Origin: Kiloniella litopenaei
Lineage (GTDB): Bacteria > Pseudomonadota > Alphaproteobacteria > Kiloniellales > Kiloniellaceae
Assembly (NCBI RefSeq): GCF_000982415.1
Contig: NZ_LANI01000002.1
Location: 248,001-312,000 of the forward strand
Reading direction: 5' to 3'
Length of the DNA stretch: 64,000 nucleotides
The translations under genes were made by a program, and so were the position numbers. Shown piece by piece: positions 55,338 through 63,484 of this stretch. Under the pieces are notes generated by a model. The model did not search any database and was not told where the DNA came from. It worked only from the letters and a program-made list of their open reading frames with translations. The number at the start of each line of letters is the position of its first letter. Position 1 is the first letter of the stretch.

Positions 55338-56341
55338 TACGCGGTATCCTTCATTTTAGATCTAACCAACTGATTTGCATATTTGATCGCGGTCTCAAGG
55401 CTTGCGGAATCTGCAATGCCCTGCCCGGCAATATCAAACGCTGTCCCATGATCCGGGCTTGTTCGAACAAAGGGCAGACCAAGGGTAATGTTAACCCCTT
55501 TTTCCAATCCCATGTACTTTACAGGGATCAATCCCTGATCATGGTATTGGGCCACAACAATATCAAACTGCCCTTTGCGCGCCTGCATAAAGACCGTATC
55601 CCCGGGCCAAGGGCCAGAGACATTAATTCCTTCCTTTTGTGCGGCTTTAATCGCCGGAGAAATAATCTCAATTTCTTCACGGCCAAACAAACCACCTTCA
55701 CCCGCATGCGGGTTCAGACCAGCAACGGCCACTCTTGGATTTTTAAACCCAAGAGCTATTGCCCCTTCGTGGGCCAATCGGATCGCTGCTATTTGCGCCG
55801 CATAGTCGCCGCGCTTGATCGCTTCTGACAACGAGCAGTGAACCGTCACAAGAACGGTGCGGACCTCGTCATTCCCCAGCAACATCGCAACACGCTCTGC
55901 CCCGCCCAGATCTGCCAGTATTTCAGTATGTCCGGGGTAGGAAATACCCGCCGCGGACAGCGCCTCTTTGTGTATCGGCGCAGTAACAATGCCGCTGACC
56001 CTTCCCGCCACAGCGTGCCGGATGCTTTGGACAATCGCATCATAGGCCGCCTTACCGCACACGGCATTTACCGAACCAAAAGGCGGCAGAGTGTCGAAAC
56101 AACTTGTCTGTAGCACTTCGATAACACCGGGAGAAAATTCAGCTTCATCAATCTGATCCAGAACCCGTACCACTAAATCACTTTGTGACAGCTTTACCGC
56201 GCGCTCCATAACCTTTGGGCATCCGAACACAATGTTTTTCAAGCCATCCGATGACTTGCTTAAACTTGCGACAACAATCTCTGGGCCAATGCCCGACGGG
56301 TCACCCATTGTTATTGCCAAGGGCTTTTGTCTATTCTTCAT
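55337..56341 (-). CDS. pdxA2: PdxA2-type 4-phospho-threonate/erythronate dehydrogenase
   Basis: 334 residues, PdxA family (ITMGDPSGIGPEIVVASL; HKEALSAAGISYPGHTEILADLGG; VAQYHDQGLIPVKYMG with metal-binding His; LPFVRTSPDHGTAFDIAGQG). Beside a DUF1537 kinase this is the PdxA2 subgroup, which oxidises and decarboxylates the 4-phosphorylated acid sugar to dihydroxyacetone phosphate, rather than the vitamin B6 enzyme. ATG at 56341 has GGAAGTGA upstream, 4 bases after the kinase stop. The subgroup call rests on context. Confidence 0.9.
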   Translation of the reverse strand: MKNRQKPLAITMGDPSGIGPEIVVASLSKSSDGLKNIVFGCPKVMERAVKLSQSDLVVRVLDQIDEAEFSPGVIEVLQTSCFDTLPPFGSVNAVCGKAAYDAIVQSIRHAVAGRVSGIVTAPIHKEALSAAGISYPGHTEILADLGGAERVAMLLGNDEVRTVLVTVHCSLSEAIKRGDYAAQIAAIRLAHEGAIALGFKNPRVAVAGLNPHAGEGGLFGREEIEIISPAIKAAQKEGINVSGPWPGDTVFMQARKGQFDIVVAQYHDQGLIPVKYMGLEKGVNITLGLPFVRTSPDHGTAFDIAGQGIADSASLETAIKYANQLVRSKMKDTA

Positions 56342-56345
56342 CAAG

Positions 56346-57431
56346 TCACTTCCAATAGTTCGGCTTTGACAACCGAAGTTGTTCTGCCGCGCGTAACAAG
56401 GTATCCGCCGCGCCAAAGCCACCAGCTTTCATCGCAATGACGATATCTTTTCCGCACCCGAGCCGGGCAACCCCGATTGGAAACCCCTGTTCAAACTCAC
56501 CAACAAGAGAAAACTCATCAATATCCAGTTTCTGCAAGAGCGCGTCCATCGTATCACCACCCGTTGCAATTACCGCCCCGTACTCACCACTTTTGACAAG
56601 TTCGACTGCACGTGATGTCAACTCACAGAGAATGGTATCAGCATTTTCAGCTCTTTCTTCCGGCATTGCCAGGCAAGTAATAAAGTCCTTATCTTTCAAT
56701 AGTTGCGTCTGTTCTCGACTGACCGCATTTGCACTCCCCACAACAACAAGTGCGTTTTTGGCATATGGTATTTCTGGTCTGTCAATCTTATCGCCAAACA
56801 ATGCCGTCGCCAGCGCAATCGCCATTCCAGGTGAGCCAACCCACAAGATTTCTTCCGGGTGAGGAAAAGCGGCAACCTTTTCATTCAATTCGCTTTGGGT
56901 GTTTGCATCCAGAATATGTACTGTTTTAACTTCCCCAGTTTCAATCTCTTCGGGGATCAACTCAGAAATTCGGGATGTTCGTGCCGGATGAACCGGATCG
57001 TTGGCATAGGAAGTCTCGGATACTGGCACCCCGTCAACCAGTTGAATACCCTTTTCTGTTGTTCTGCCTGCTGCGGGGAAAGCTGGTGCGATGACAATTC
57101 GTGTACGCCCGGAAGCCTCATAGACCGCTTTCAGTTCTGCTTTGATGTTTCCGCGCAGGGTTGAATCAACTGTTTTCAGCAAAATCACCCCATCGGATAG
57201 ATGCTTGATCACCTCTCCAACGACTTGGGCAGCACCTGATTCATTCAGGGATCGACTGCCGCAATCAACTGCCAGAACCTCTACAGATGTTTTGGCTGTA
57301 ACATTCCTCTTTTGTCTGTGGACAGCAACATTAAGCCCCCGACCTAAAAAGGGAGCAGCACCATCCGCCGCACTGGTAAGATCATCTGCAAGAACAAGAA
57401 TGGTTGGGTCTGTTAGATTTGCATTTTTCAT
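56346..57431 (-). CDS. dtnK: DUF1537 four-carbon acid sugar kinase (DtnK/OtnK type)
   Basis: 361 residues. ATP-dependent kinase that phosphorylates D-threonate or D-/L-erythronate-type acid sugars at C4. N-terminal half: VLADDLTSAADGAAPFLGRG, KTVDSTLRGNIKAELKAV and APAFPAAGRTTEKGIQLVDG. C-terminal ATP-binding half: VVVGSANAVSREQ, ATGGDTMDALL and VIAMKAGGFGAADTL. About 60 residues shorter than typical (~420), mainly in the middle. First gene of the operon, divergent from a LysR gene. Confidence 0.92.
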   Translation of the reverse strand: MKNANLTDPTILVLADDLTSAADGAAPFLGRGLNVAVHRQKRNVTAKTSVEVLAVDCGSRSLNESGAAQVVGEVIKHLSDGVILLKTVDSTLRGNIKAELKAVYEASGRTRIVIAPAFPAAGRTTEKGIQLVDGVPVSETSYANDPVHPARTSRISELIPEEIETGEVKTVHILDANTQSELNEKVAAFPHPEEILWVGSPGMAIALATALFGDKIDRPEIPYAKNALVVVGSANAVSREQTQLLKDKDFITCLAMPEERAENADTILCELTSRAVELVKSGEYGAVIATGGDTMDALLQKLDIDEFSLVGEFEQGFPIGVARLGCGKDIVIAMKAGGFGAADTLLRAAEQLRLSKPNYWK

Positions 57432-57484
57432 ATCGTGATAATATCAAACATATAAAGAAATAATATCTATATAAAATAACCAAT

Positions 57485-57507
57485 ATTCGTGATATATAAT
57501 CACGAAT
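57485..57507. promoter_or_regulatory. LysR-type palindrome over the regulator start codon
   Basis: ATTCGTGA (57485-57492) and TCACGAAT (57500-57507) form a perfect 8-bp inverted repeat with a 7-base centre, a T-N11-A-style LysR box. A second half-site CGTGAT lies at 57434-57439. The right arm overlaps the ATG of the LysR gene, suggesting autorepression and control of the divergent acid-sugar operon (inference). Confidence 0.7.
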
Positions 57508-58375
57508 GAAACGATCTGAAATTCCATCTCTTGATGATATTCGCGCCTTCGAAGCCGTGGCTCGCCTGGGATCTGTCAAGGCAGCTTCAGAAGAACTTTC
57601 CCTCACCCATGGTGCTGTCAGCAGACGCATAACCAAGTTATCCCGGGACATTGGCATCAAACTGTCAGAACCCGATGGTCGTGGCATTGCGATCACCAGA
57701 GACGGAGAAATTCTGAGCAAAGCCGCGCGCAATGCCTTGGATGAACTATCCAAAGCCGTGGCAACAATTAAACAGGATACAAACAACAACCCCATTGTAC
57801 TGTCTTGCGAACGGTCAGTTGCCATGCGCTGGCTGATACCAAGATTAAGTCACTTTCAGGACCGACACCCAGATGTCGAGCTTCACCTATCTGTCGGGGG
57901 CGGCACGCTTGACTTTAAACGTGACAGGATCACACTTGCTATTCGACGGCTGGATTTTCCAATAGATCCCCATTGGGAAGTTGACGTTCTTATGCAAGAA
58001 AAAATAGGCCCGGTTATGAAACCCGAAATGCGGGTTCATTTTGATAATCATAACTACATCGGTCTGGCATCAAGAACCCGTCCAGATGCATGGGAGACAT
58101 GGTCAAGGCAGGAAAAGCACGCACCACCGCCAAGAGAAATCAGATCCCTGGATCATCATTTTCTGATGGCCGAAGCAGCCGCGAATGGCTTGGGTGTAGC
58201 ACTTTGCCCCTATGTCCTCGCGATTGATGATATTGAAAAAGGGCGCATCGTTGCCCCAATGGGCTTCAAAGAGGATGGCAGCGAGTACGGGCTAATTTAC
58301 CCACGCGATCTTGTATTAACAAAACACATTCATCTTGTAAAAAACTGGCTCACTGAAATCGCGGCAGCTATTTAA
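57506..58375 (+). CDS. LysR family regulator of the acid-sugar operon
   Basis: 289 residues, GcvA-like LysR: HTH PSLDDIRAFEAVARLGSVKAASEELSLTHGAVSRRITKLS and effector domain from about 90 (NPIVLSCERSVAMRWLIPRL). Divergent from dtnK with a 74-bp gap that holds a palindrome over its own start codon. No Shine-Dalgarno visible, so the message may be leaderless or start elsewhere. Confidence 0.92.
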   Translation: MKRSEIPSLDDIRAFEAVARLGSVKAASEELSLTHGAVSRRITKLSRDIGIKLSEPDGRGIAITRDGEILSKAARNALDELSKAVATIKQDTNNNPIVLSCERSVAMRWLIPRLSHFQDRHPDVELHLSVGGGTLDFKRDRITLAIRRLDFPIDPHWEVDVLMQEKIGPVMKPEMRVHFDNHNYIGLASRTRPDAWETWSRQEKHAPPPREIRSLDHHFLMAEAAANGLGVALCPYVLAIDDIEKGRIVAPMGFKEDGSEYGLIYPRDLVLTKHIHLVKNWLTEIAAAI

Positions 58376-58510
58376 CATGTAAAACGTCCAATAATTAACT
58401 CCCACAACGAATAAGGATAACATTCAAATCATTTTCTGCCAGACCATTTGCTGTTAGACCATGGCTGGCAAACAGAGAATACAAATACCTTTTGGTTCAG
58501 GTGCAATTCC

Positions 58511-59332
58511 CTAGCCCAGTTTCATATGGCGATTTACGTCTTTATAGAGCAGGTAACGGAAGGGACCGGGGCCGCCGGCGTAGCAGGCTTGCGGGCAAAA
58601 GGCCCGCAGCCACATGTAATCGCCGGCCTCGACCTCGACCCAATCCTGATTGAGACGATAGACCGCCTTGCCCTCCAGCACATAAAGCCCATGTTCCATG
58701 ACGTGGGTTTCTGCAAATGGGATCACACCGCCGGGCTGAAAGGTAACGATATTGACGTGCATGTCGTGGCGTAGATCGTCCGGTTCGACAAAGCGGGTGG
58801 TCGCCCATTTGCCATCGGTATCGGGCATGGCAGTGGGGACAATATCTTTTTCATTGGTGACAAAGGCGTCGGGCTTGTCTAGCCCATCAACGGCTTCATA
58901 GGCCTTGCGCACCCAGTGGAACTTTACCTGGGTATTCGTATTGTTGACGAGGCTCCAGTTACAGCCCGCAGGCAAGTACGCATAACCGCCCTCGGTCAGG
59001 TCGTGAGTCGTTCCTTCAATGGTCAGGCTCAGGCCGCCCTCGACCACAAAAATCACCCCTTGCGCCTGGGCATTCGGCTCGGGCTTGGTACTACCGCCGC
59101 CGGGCTGGACCTCCATAATGTATTGGCAAAAGGTCTCGGCAAAACCAGACAGCGGCCGCGAAAGCACCCAGAGCCGCGTCTTGTCCCAATGGGGCAGGAA
59201 ACTGGTGACGATATCGCTCATGGTCCCCTTGGGGATCACGGCATAGGCCTCTGTAAACATGGCGCGGTCAGTTAAAATCTGGGTCTGCGGGGCCAGCCCG
59301 CCCTGGGGGGAATAGTAAGAAGAGTGCGACAT
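58511..59332 (-). CDS. allE: (S)-ureidoglycine aminohydrolase
   Basis: 273 residues, a double cupin. Converts (S)-ureidoglycine to (S)-ureidoglycolate plus ammonia in purine (allantoin) breakdown. Family marks: the start SSYYSPQGGLAPQTQILTDRAMFTEAYAVIPKG, SRPLSGFAETFCQYIMEV, and the Mn site ETHVMEHGLYVLEGKAVYRL with YMWLRAFCPQACYAGGPGPFRYLLYKDVNR at the end. Visibly GC-richer than its surroundings (68% in 58561-58620). No other allantoin gene is present here. A truncated IS6-like element follows on the other side, so horizontal arrival is likely (inference). Confidence 0.93.
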   Translation of the reverse strand: MSHSSYYSPQGGLAPQTQILTDRAMFTEAYAVIPKGTMSDIVTSFLPHWDKTRLWVLSRPLSGFAETFCQYIMEVQPGGGSTKPEPNAQAQGVIFVVEGGLSLTIEGTTHDLTEGGYAYLPAGCNWSLVNNTNTQVKFHWVRKAYEAVDGLDKPDAFVTNEKDIVPTAMPDTDGKWATTRFVEPDDLRHDMHVNIVTFQPGGVIPFAETHVMEHGLYVLEGKAVYRLNQDWVEVEAGDYMWLRAFCPQACYAGGPGPFRYLLYKDVNRHMKLG

Positions 59333-59411
59333 GTCTTAGACCTCGAAAAAGGGGTAGTGAAAAGGAAAATGGATTAAATAAATATTGTTGTGAGGTAATA
59401 TCACTATTCTA

Positions 59412-59582
59412 GGCTCTGTTGCAAAAATTTCAGCAGTCCATATGCATTCTTGCAAGGTCCTTTTAAGCAGCTAACCTATCTGTGCCGTCACGATAGAACC
59501 GAAAAACTTCGCTCAAAGCATTCTGCCCTATACTGAAGGAACTCTCAATAAGACGTACTTCTCCGATGATACCAAGCTGAAC
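59412..59582 (-). mobile_element. Truncated IS6-family-like insertion element (3' end)
   Basis: GGCTCTGTTGCAAAAATTT at 59412-59430 is the IS6/IS26-type terminal inverted repeat. Inward from it, on the minus strand, an open frame ends at 59463 with SIGQNALSEVFRFYRDGTDR followed by LAA and a stop, 39 codons bounded by a TGA upstream. It looks like the last part of a transposase; I cannot name the element. The other end and most of the transposase are missing, so it cannot move by itself. The rest of the 59333-59639 gap holds no gene. Confidence 0.65.
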
Positions 59583-59639
59583 TCATAAGACTTTGGCTTG
59601 ACCTTACTTTACTGACATTATGGCTTCGTTACGTATCAA

Positions 59640-60437
59640 TCAACCACTTGGACTAGACGTCACGCCATAGAGGCGTAAATAGCGGTCGTAAATTTTTTCG
59701 TACTCACCATTATCTTTTATCTTTTGCAGAGCCTTGTTAAATTTTGCGCAGAGTTCTGTATCCCAAAAGCCCATGTGTGTATAAACAACGGGCAGAATGT
59801 CATGTATTTTAAACAGACTTGCCGGAACGTTATTTCCGGACAGGTTCTTTAAGCTATTCAAAAAAATGAACATATCCCCAACACTCACATCAACACGCCC
59901 ATCCCACAAGGCTTGCGCCTGAACCCCCGGGTCTGAAGCCACAGAAAACACGCTATCTTCTACCGTTTCTGAAAACTCTGGACCAAAAAAATCTTTTGCC
60001 CCCTGAAAGGAAATTATGTTCAACCCTCTCAGGTCTTGAACCTTCTCAAGAGTAAGATTTTTCTCTGCAAGTGAAATAGCAACATCACGAAACCTGAAAG
60101 CGGGATCAGACCGACAGGCTTCGACCTCGACACTGTCAAATAAGTTAGAAACTGCATCAACTTTTCTACGATTAAAATCCTGCCACAAGCGATTATTTGG
60201 GCGCCCAAAAATAAAAACCGGATCATGATCTGGAATTTCCTTAAAAGCAGCTGTAATAATCTCGGTAAAAATACCCCCATGTTCTTCGGCGATATAATAA
60301 GGTTCAAAATTCCCCATACCAATTGTAACGTCTTTACTCGACGCTTGGGTTGAAAAGAAAACCAAACCAACAAGAAATAAAAGCAACTGCTTAATGCGTA
60401 GAACTGGCAAAAATGACGCCAAACTTCCTCTCCCCAC
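59640..60437 (-). CDS. Periplasmic solute-binding protein, family 3
   Basis: 265 residues. Hydrophobic signal (about 13-32, QLLLFLVGLVFFSTQASS), then SBP_bac_3-type fold: VTIGMGNFEPYYIAEEHGGIFTEIITAAFKEI, RPNNRLWQDFNRRKVDAVSNLF, and the C-terminal FNKALQKIKDNGEYEKIYDRYL. No transporter genes adjacent. Start is GTG at 60437 and uncertain, because signal-peptide proteins usually have a shorter n-region. Confidence 0.83.
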   Translation of the reverse strand: MGRGSLASFLPVLRIKQLLLFLVGLVFFSTQASSKDVTIGMGNFEPYYIAEEHGGIFTEIITAAFKEIPDHDPVFIFGRPNNRLWQDFNRRKVDAVSNLFDSVEVEACRSDPAFRFRDVAISLAEKNLTLEKVQDLRGLNIISFQGAKDFFGPEFSETVEDSVFSVASDPGVQAQALWDGRVDVSVGDMFIFLNSLKNLSGNNVPASLFKIHDILPVVYTHMGFWDTELCAKFNKALQKIKDNGEYEKIYDRYLRLYGVTSSPSG

Positions 60438-60552
60438 AGAGAACCCCAGACATCAGCCTTATAAATCACAATATAAACAAAAGATGATGATTTTTATCAT
60501 AGCCTTTTTTTTTACTTTTCACCAGCCAAACAGTCGCTTTAGTGAACGTTTA

Positions 60553-61458
60553 CTATGGCGAAGATACAGATTGTCGCTTTTTCCCAGACAGCTCTAGATA
60601 ATGAATAAAACGATGGGTAAGCCCTTCGCGTGGTGCATTCGGGGGCCATATTGCATAAACGGGTAAGCTCTCTACCTTCCATTTCGGGAAAAGCTCTATC
60701 ATTTTGCCTTGCTTGATATCTTCTGCCACCAGAAAATCAGGGGGTGTAATCACCCCCAAACCTGCGCGCGCCATTTGCACAACCGCATGAATGTTATCCA
60801 AGACAATCTGGGGCTCATAGGCCAAGCAAATCGACTCTCCAGATTTATTTGTCAGTCGTTTATCATTAGGCCTCATTTTAAGACCAATAAAATCCCAGCT
60901 GGACAGATCCTGAATTTTTAATGGTTTGGGACGAGATTCCATATAAATGGGGGACACAACAAGTTTGCGCTCCAAATCAGCAAGCTTCTTGGACTTTAAT
61001 GTACTGTCCTGAACTGTTCCAACACGAATGGCAACATCGATCCCATCGCGGATTATATCCTGTTGATGATCACTAAAGTTAACCGACAATTTAACATTTG
61101 GATGGTCTTGGGCAAATTTAGCCAAATCATCAACCATTGGCCCCTGAATAAATCCCGCAGGTAATGTTATCGTCAGTTTACCACTAGGCACGGTCGCTTT
61201 GGTCGCAATCGCATCAAAACCATTTTCGGCCAAGGCCAGCATTTGCTTTGCAAAGCCGAACAGCTTTTCCCCATCACTGGTAAGGGACAATCGCCGTGTT
61301 GATCGATACAACAGGGCAACACCAAGTTTGTTTTCCAGTTGGGATACATGATGACTAACAACCGATGGCGACAGCCCCAATTCACGAGATGCAGCCCGAA
61401 AAGATCCGGTTTCGACCGTCTTGGCAAAAACAGTCATCGCTCTTAATTCGTCAATCAT
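60553..61458 (-). CDS. LysR family transcriptional regulator
   Basis: 301 residues: HTH MIDELRAMTVFAKTVETGSFRAASRELGLSPSVVSHHVSQLENKLG and effector domain (from about 88). Of the DsdC/AaeR-like group. Divergent from the DUF2000 gene (108-bp gap), a common pairing, so it probably controls that gene. Confidence 0.92.
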   Translation of the reverse strand: MIDELRAMTVFAKTVETGSFRAASRELGLSPSVVSHHVSQLENKLGVALLYRSTRRLSLTSDGEKLFGFAKQMLALAENGFDAIATKATVPSGKLTITLPAGFIQGPMVDDLAKFAQDHPNVKLSVNFSDHQQDIIRDGIDVAIRVGTVQDSTLKSKKLADLERKLVVSPIYMESRPKPLKIQDLSSWDFIGLKMRPNDKRLTNKSGESICLAYEPQIVLDNIHAVVQMARAGLGVITPPDFLVAEDIKQGKMIELFPKWKVESLPVYAIWPPNAPREGLTHRFIHYLELSGKKRQSVSSP

Positions 61459-61566
61459 TGAATAACTTTTTCAAACAATCAATACCAATTAGATCATATT
61501 ATCACAGCAACAAGATAAAGCTATAGTTGTCCGAATTTACCAATTCCTATTTGCCGACAGGACATA

Positions 61567-62097
61567 ATGAAAATGGATAACAGATTAGAAAAAGGCACCT
61601 TTGCCAGCAACGGTTTGATCGTCGAAAAGACGACAACAGAAAAAGTTTCGCCTCATTCACCTGTTGAAAAATCCAGTAACCTTCCGACGACACACAAATG
61701 CGTTATTATCGTGGACCATACAATGGCCATCGGCTTCATAGCCAATACGGCCTCTGTCCTTTCACTATCAATCGGAAAACAACACCCGGAAATAATCGGC
61801 AAAGACATTAACGATAGCGACGGGCACAATCATCACGGCATCACAATCCTGCCAGTTCCTGTTTTGAAGGGCACCGCCCCCTTATTGCATCACTTACGTG
61901 AACAGGTAAGGCCGTACGAACATCAGGTCACGGTTGTCGATTTAATCGATACGACCAGAACGACCCAGACTTATATGGAATATTCAAAACAAATGTTAAG
62001 CACACCGACAGAACAGCTTATTTTCTGTGGAATGGCACTTTACGGCCCGAAAAAACTGGTCAACAAGTTTACGGGGAACCTTGGGCTTCTTCGGTAA
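61567..62097 (+). CDS. DUF2000 family protein
   Basis: 176 residues. A 40-residue polar leader then the DUF2000 domain: HKCVIIVDHTMAIGFIANTASVLSLSIGKQHPEIIG, DSDGHNHHGITILPVPVLKG and TYMEYSKQMLSTPTEQLIFCGMALYGPKKLVNKFTGNLGLL. DUF2000 proteins have a peptidyl-tRNA-hydrolase-II-like fold and no established role. The leader is longer than usual. GGAC precedes the ATG. Next to a LysR gene. Confidence 0.9.
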   Translation: MKMDNRLEKGTFASNGLIVEKTTTEKVSPHSPVEKSSNLPTTHKCVIIVDHTMAIGFIANTASVLSLSIGKQHPEIIGKDINDSDGHNHHGITILPVPVLKGTAPLLHHLREQVRPYEHQVTVVDLIDTTRTTQTYMEYSKQMLSTPTEQLIFCGMALYGPKKLVNKFTGNLGLLR

Positions 62098-62122
62098 ATC
62101 CCCTGATTTGTTATCCGCCCAG

Positions 62123-62566
62123 CTAGATCCAGCGACGCACCTTAGCCTTATAGTCCATGTAATTCTGACCAAAGGTATCTGCCATCACGCGTTCCTCATA
62201 GGCGATATACCAACGATCTGCGATAACAATGAACAGAATACAAATAAAGAAAGGCGATAAAGCACCCAAATAAATCGCAACGCCAATGATTGCAATCGCA
62301 AAACCCAAATACATGGGATTACGGCTAAACTTGAAAAGCCCCGATGTGACAAACTGATCAGGTTTGTTAAAGGTTTTCAAGTTGGTTTTAGCCCGCATAA
62401 ACTGGATGCCAGCAACTAACGTGATGCCCAAACCACCAATCAAATCCAGTATTCCGATCAGTGTCCACGGATACTGTAAAAAACGAATAATCGGATAATC
62501 TGTGCTCAACAAAACCATCATAACGACACAGATCAAAAACAAAAAAGGCGGTAATAATCTCTGCAT
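62123..62566 (-). CDS. Isoprenylcysteine carboxyl methyltransferase/PEMT-like membrane protein
   Basis: 147 residues with about four helices and the ICMT/PEMT motif TSGLFKFSRNPMYLGFAIAIIG plus the C-terminal YEERVMADTFGQNYMDYKAKVRRWI. Bacterial members methylate lipids or unknown small membrane substrates using SAM. Same strand as the next gene (64-bp gap). Converges with DUF2000. Confidence 0.9.
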   Translation of the reverse strand: MQRLLPPFLFLICVVMMVLLSTDYPIIRFLQYPWTLIGILDLIGGLGITLVAGIQFMRAKTNLKTFNKPDQFVTSGLFKFSRNPMYLGFAIAIIGVAIYLGALSPFFICILFIVIADRWYIAYEERVMADTFGQNYMDYKAKVRRWI

Positions 62567-62630
62567 GTTTTCTAACCTTTAATCCGTTTTTTATTCTGGT
62601 CTTTATTCAGGTAATTTGGAAAGCTTGCAA

Positions 62631-63200
62631 TCAAGACATTGTACTTAAAGTATTCTCACTGGATGTGGCGTAGTCTCGTAATTTTCTCTGACCATGAACG
62701 CACAGAACAACCAACAGAGTACCGGAAGCCCCGATAACCATTCCCAACAAAAATTGAGACGGAAAATAGTTCCCCACAAGAACCACTCCCCAGGCATTTG
62801 CTATAACAAGACAGCAAAGGCAGCCACAGAACAGGTAATTCCTGAACCATATCATGCAACTAAGTGTAAGTGTGGATAGAAAGATCGGATAAGGCCCCAT
62901 CCACTGCCCAAGAGAAGCGCCTCGCATCCAGGAATATCCCATATGGATATCGACAGGAGATACCAAAGGATATGCCCACGCAAGCGTATGATTCAGCCCA
63001 GTTGCCACACCAATGGTTGCTAGAACAGGTAATATTCCCCCTGCGGTATCATCGTTTTTACCCAGGATAAAGATTAACAGCCCGCAAACGGCAATAAGCT
63101 GTGGCCACCACGACAAAAACCGTCCCCAGTCAATCAACCACAAGGCTGTGTCCGATGTCGCATTGATCATCTCAAAGACACTTAAGTTCAATTCCTGCAT
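62631..63200 (-). CDS. Degenerate PAP2-like membrane protein
   Basis: 189 residues, about six helices. The layout (FEMINATSDTALWLIDWGRFLSWWPQLIAVCGLLIF..., then a loop, then GVVLVGNYFPSQFLLGMVIG) follows PAP2 phosphatases, but the catalytic motifs are gone: the PSGH position reads GPYPIF, and the last motif has GNYFPSQFLLG instead of a GxHFPSDVLAG-type sequence (His to Tyr, Asp to Gln). So it is a probable non-catalytic relative. The homology is by pattern only. Confidence 0.68.
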   Translation of the reverse strand: MQELNLSVFEMINATSDTALWLIDWGRFLSWWPQLIAVCGLLIFILGKNDDTAGGILPVLATIGVATGLNHTLAWAYPLVSPVDIHMGYSWMRGASLGQWMGPYPIFLSTLTLSCMIWFRNYLFCGCLCCLVIANAWGVVLVGNYFPSQFLLGMVIGASGTLLVVLCVHGQRKLRDYATSSENTLSTMS

Positions 63201-63484
63201 TCACACACCAGATTTTTAAATACCAAATGAAAACTGCCACAACAGCACTTCAAACTTTGCGTTGCATCAATTTTCATGAAATATATCTTTCAAAGAACCT
63301 GTGATACCCACACAAAACTCTCATTATGTAATGATATAAAGCGTGTTCCTTACAGAAACCTGACAGTTTATCTATATTCGATATTAATTATGAGGAATAT
63401 TTCCTGCTGACATTTCTTCTGTTGAACTCTGTCTATTCCGCGATAAGCTGCCGTATCCACAGGTTTCAAAACAGCGATTGATTT

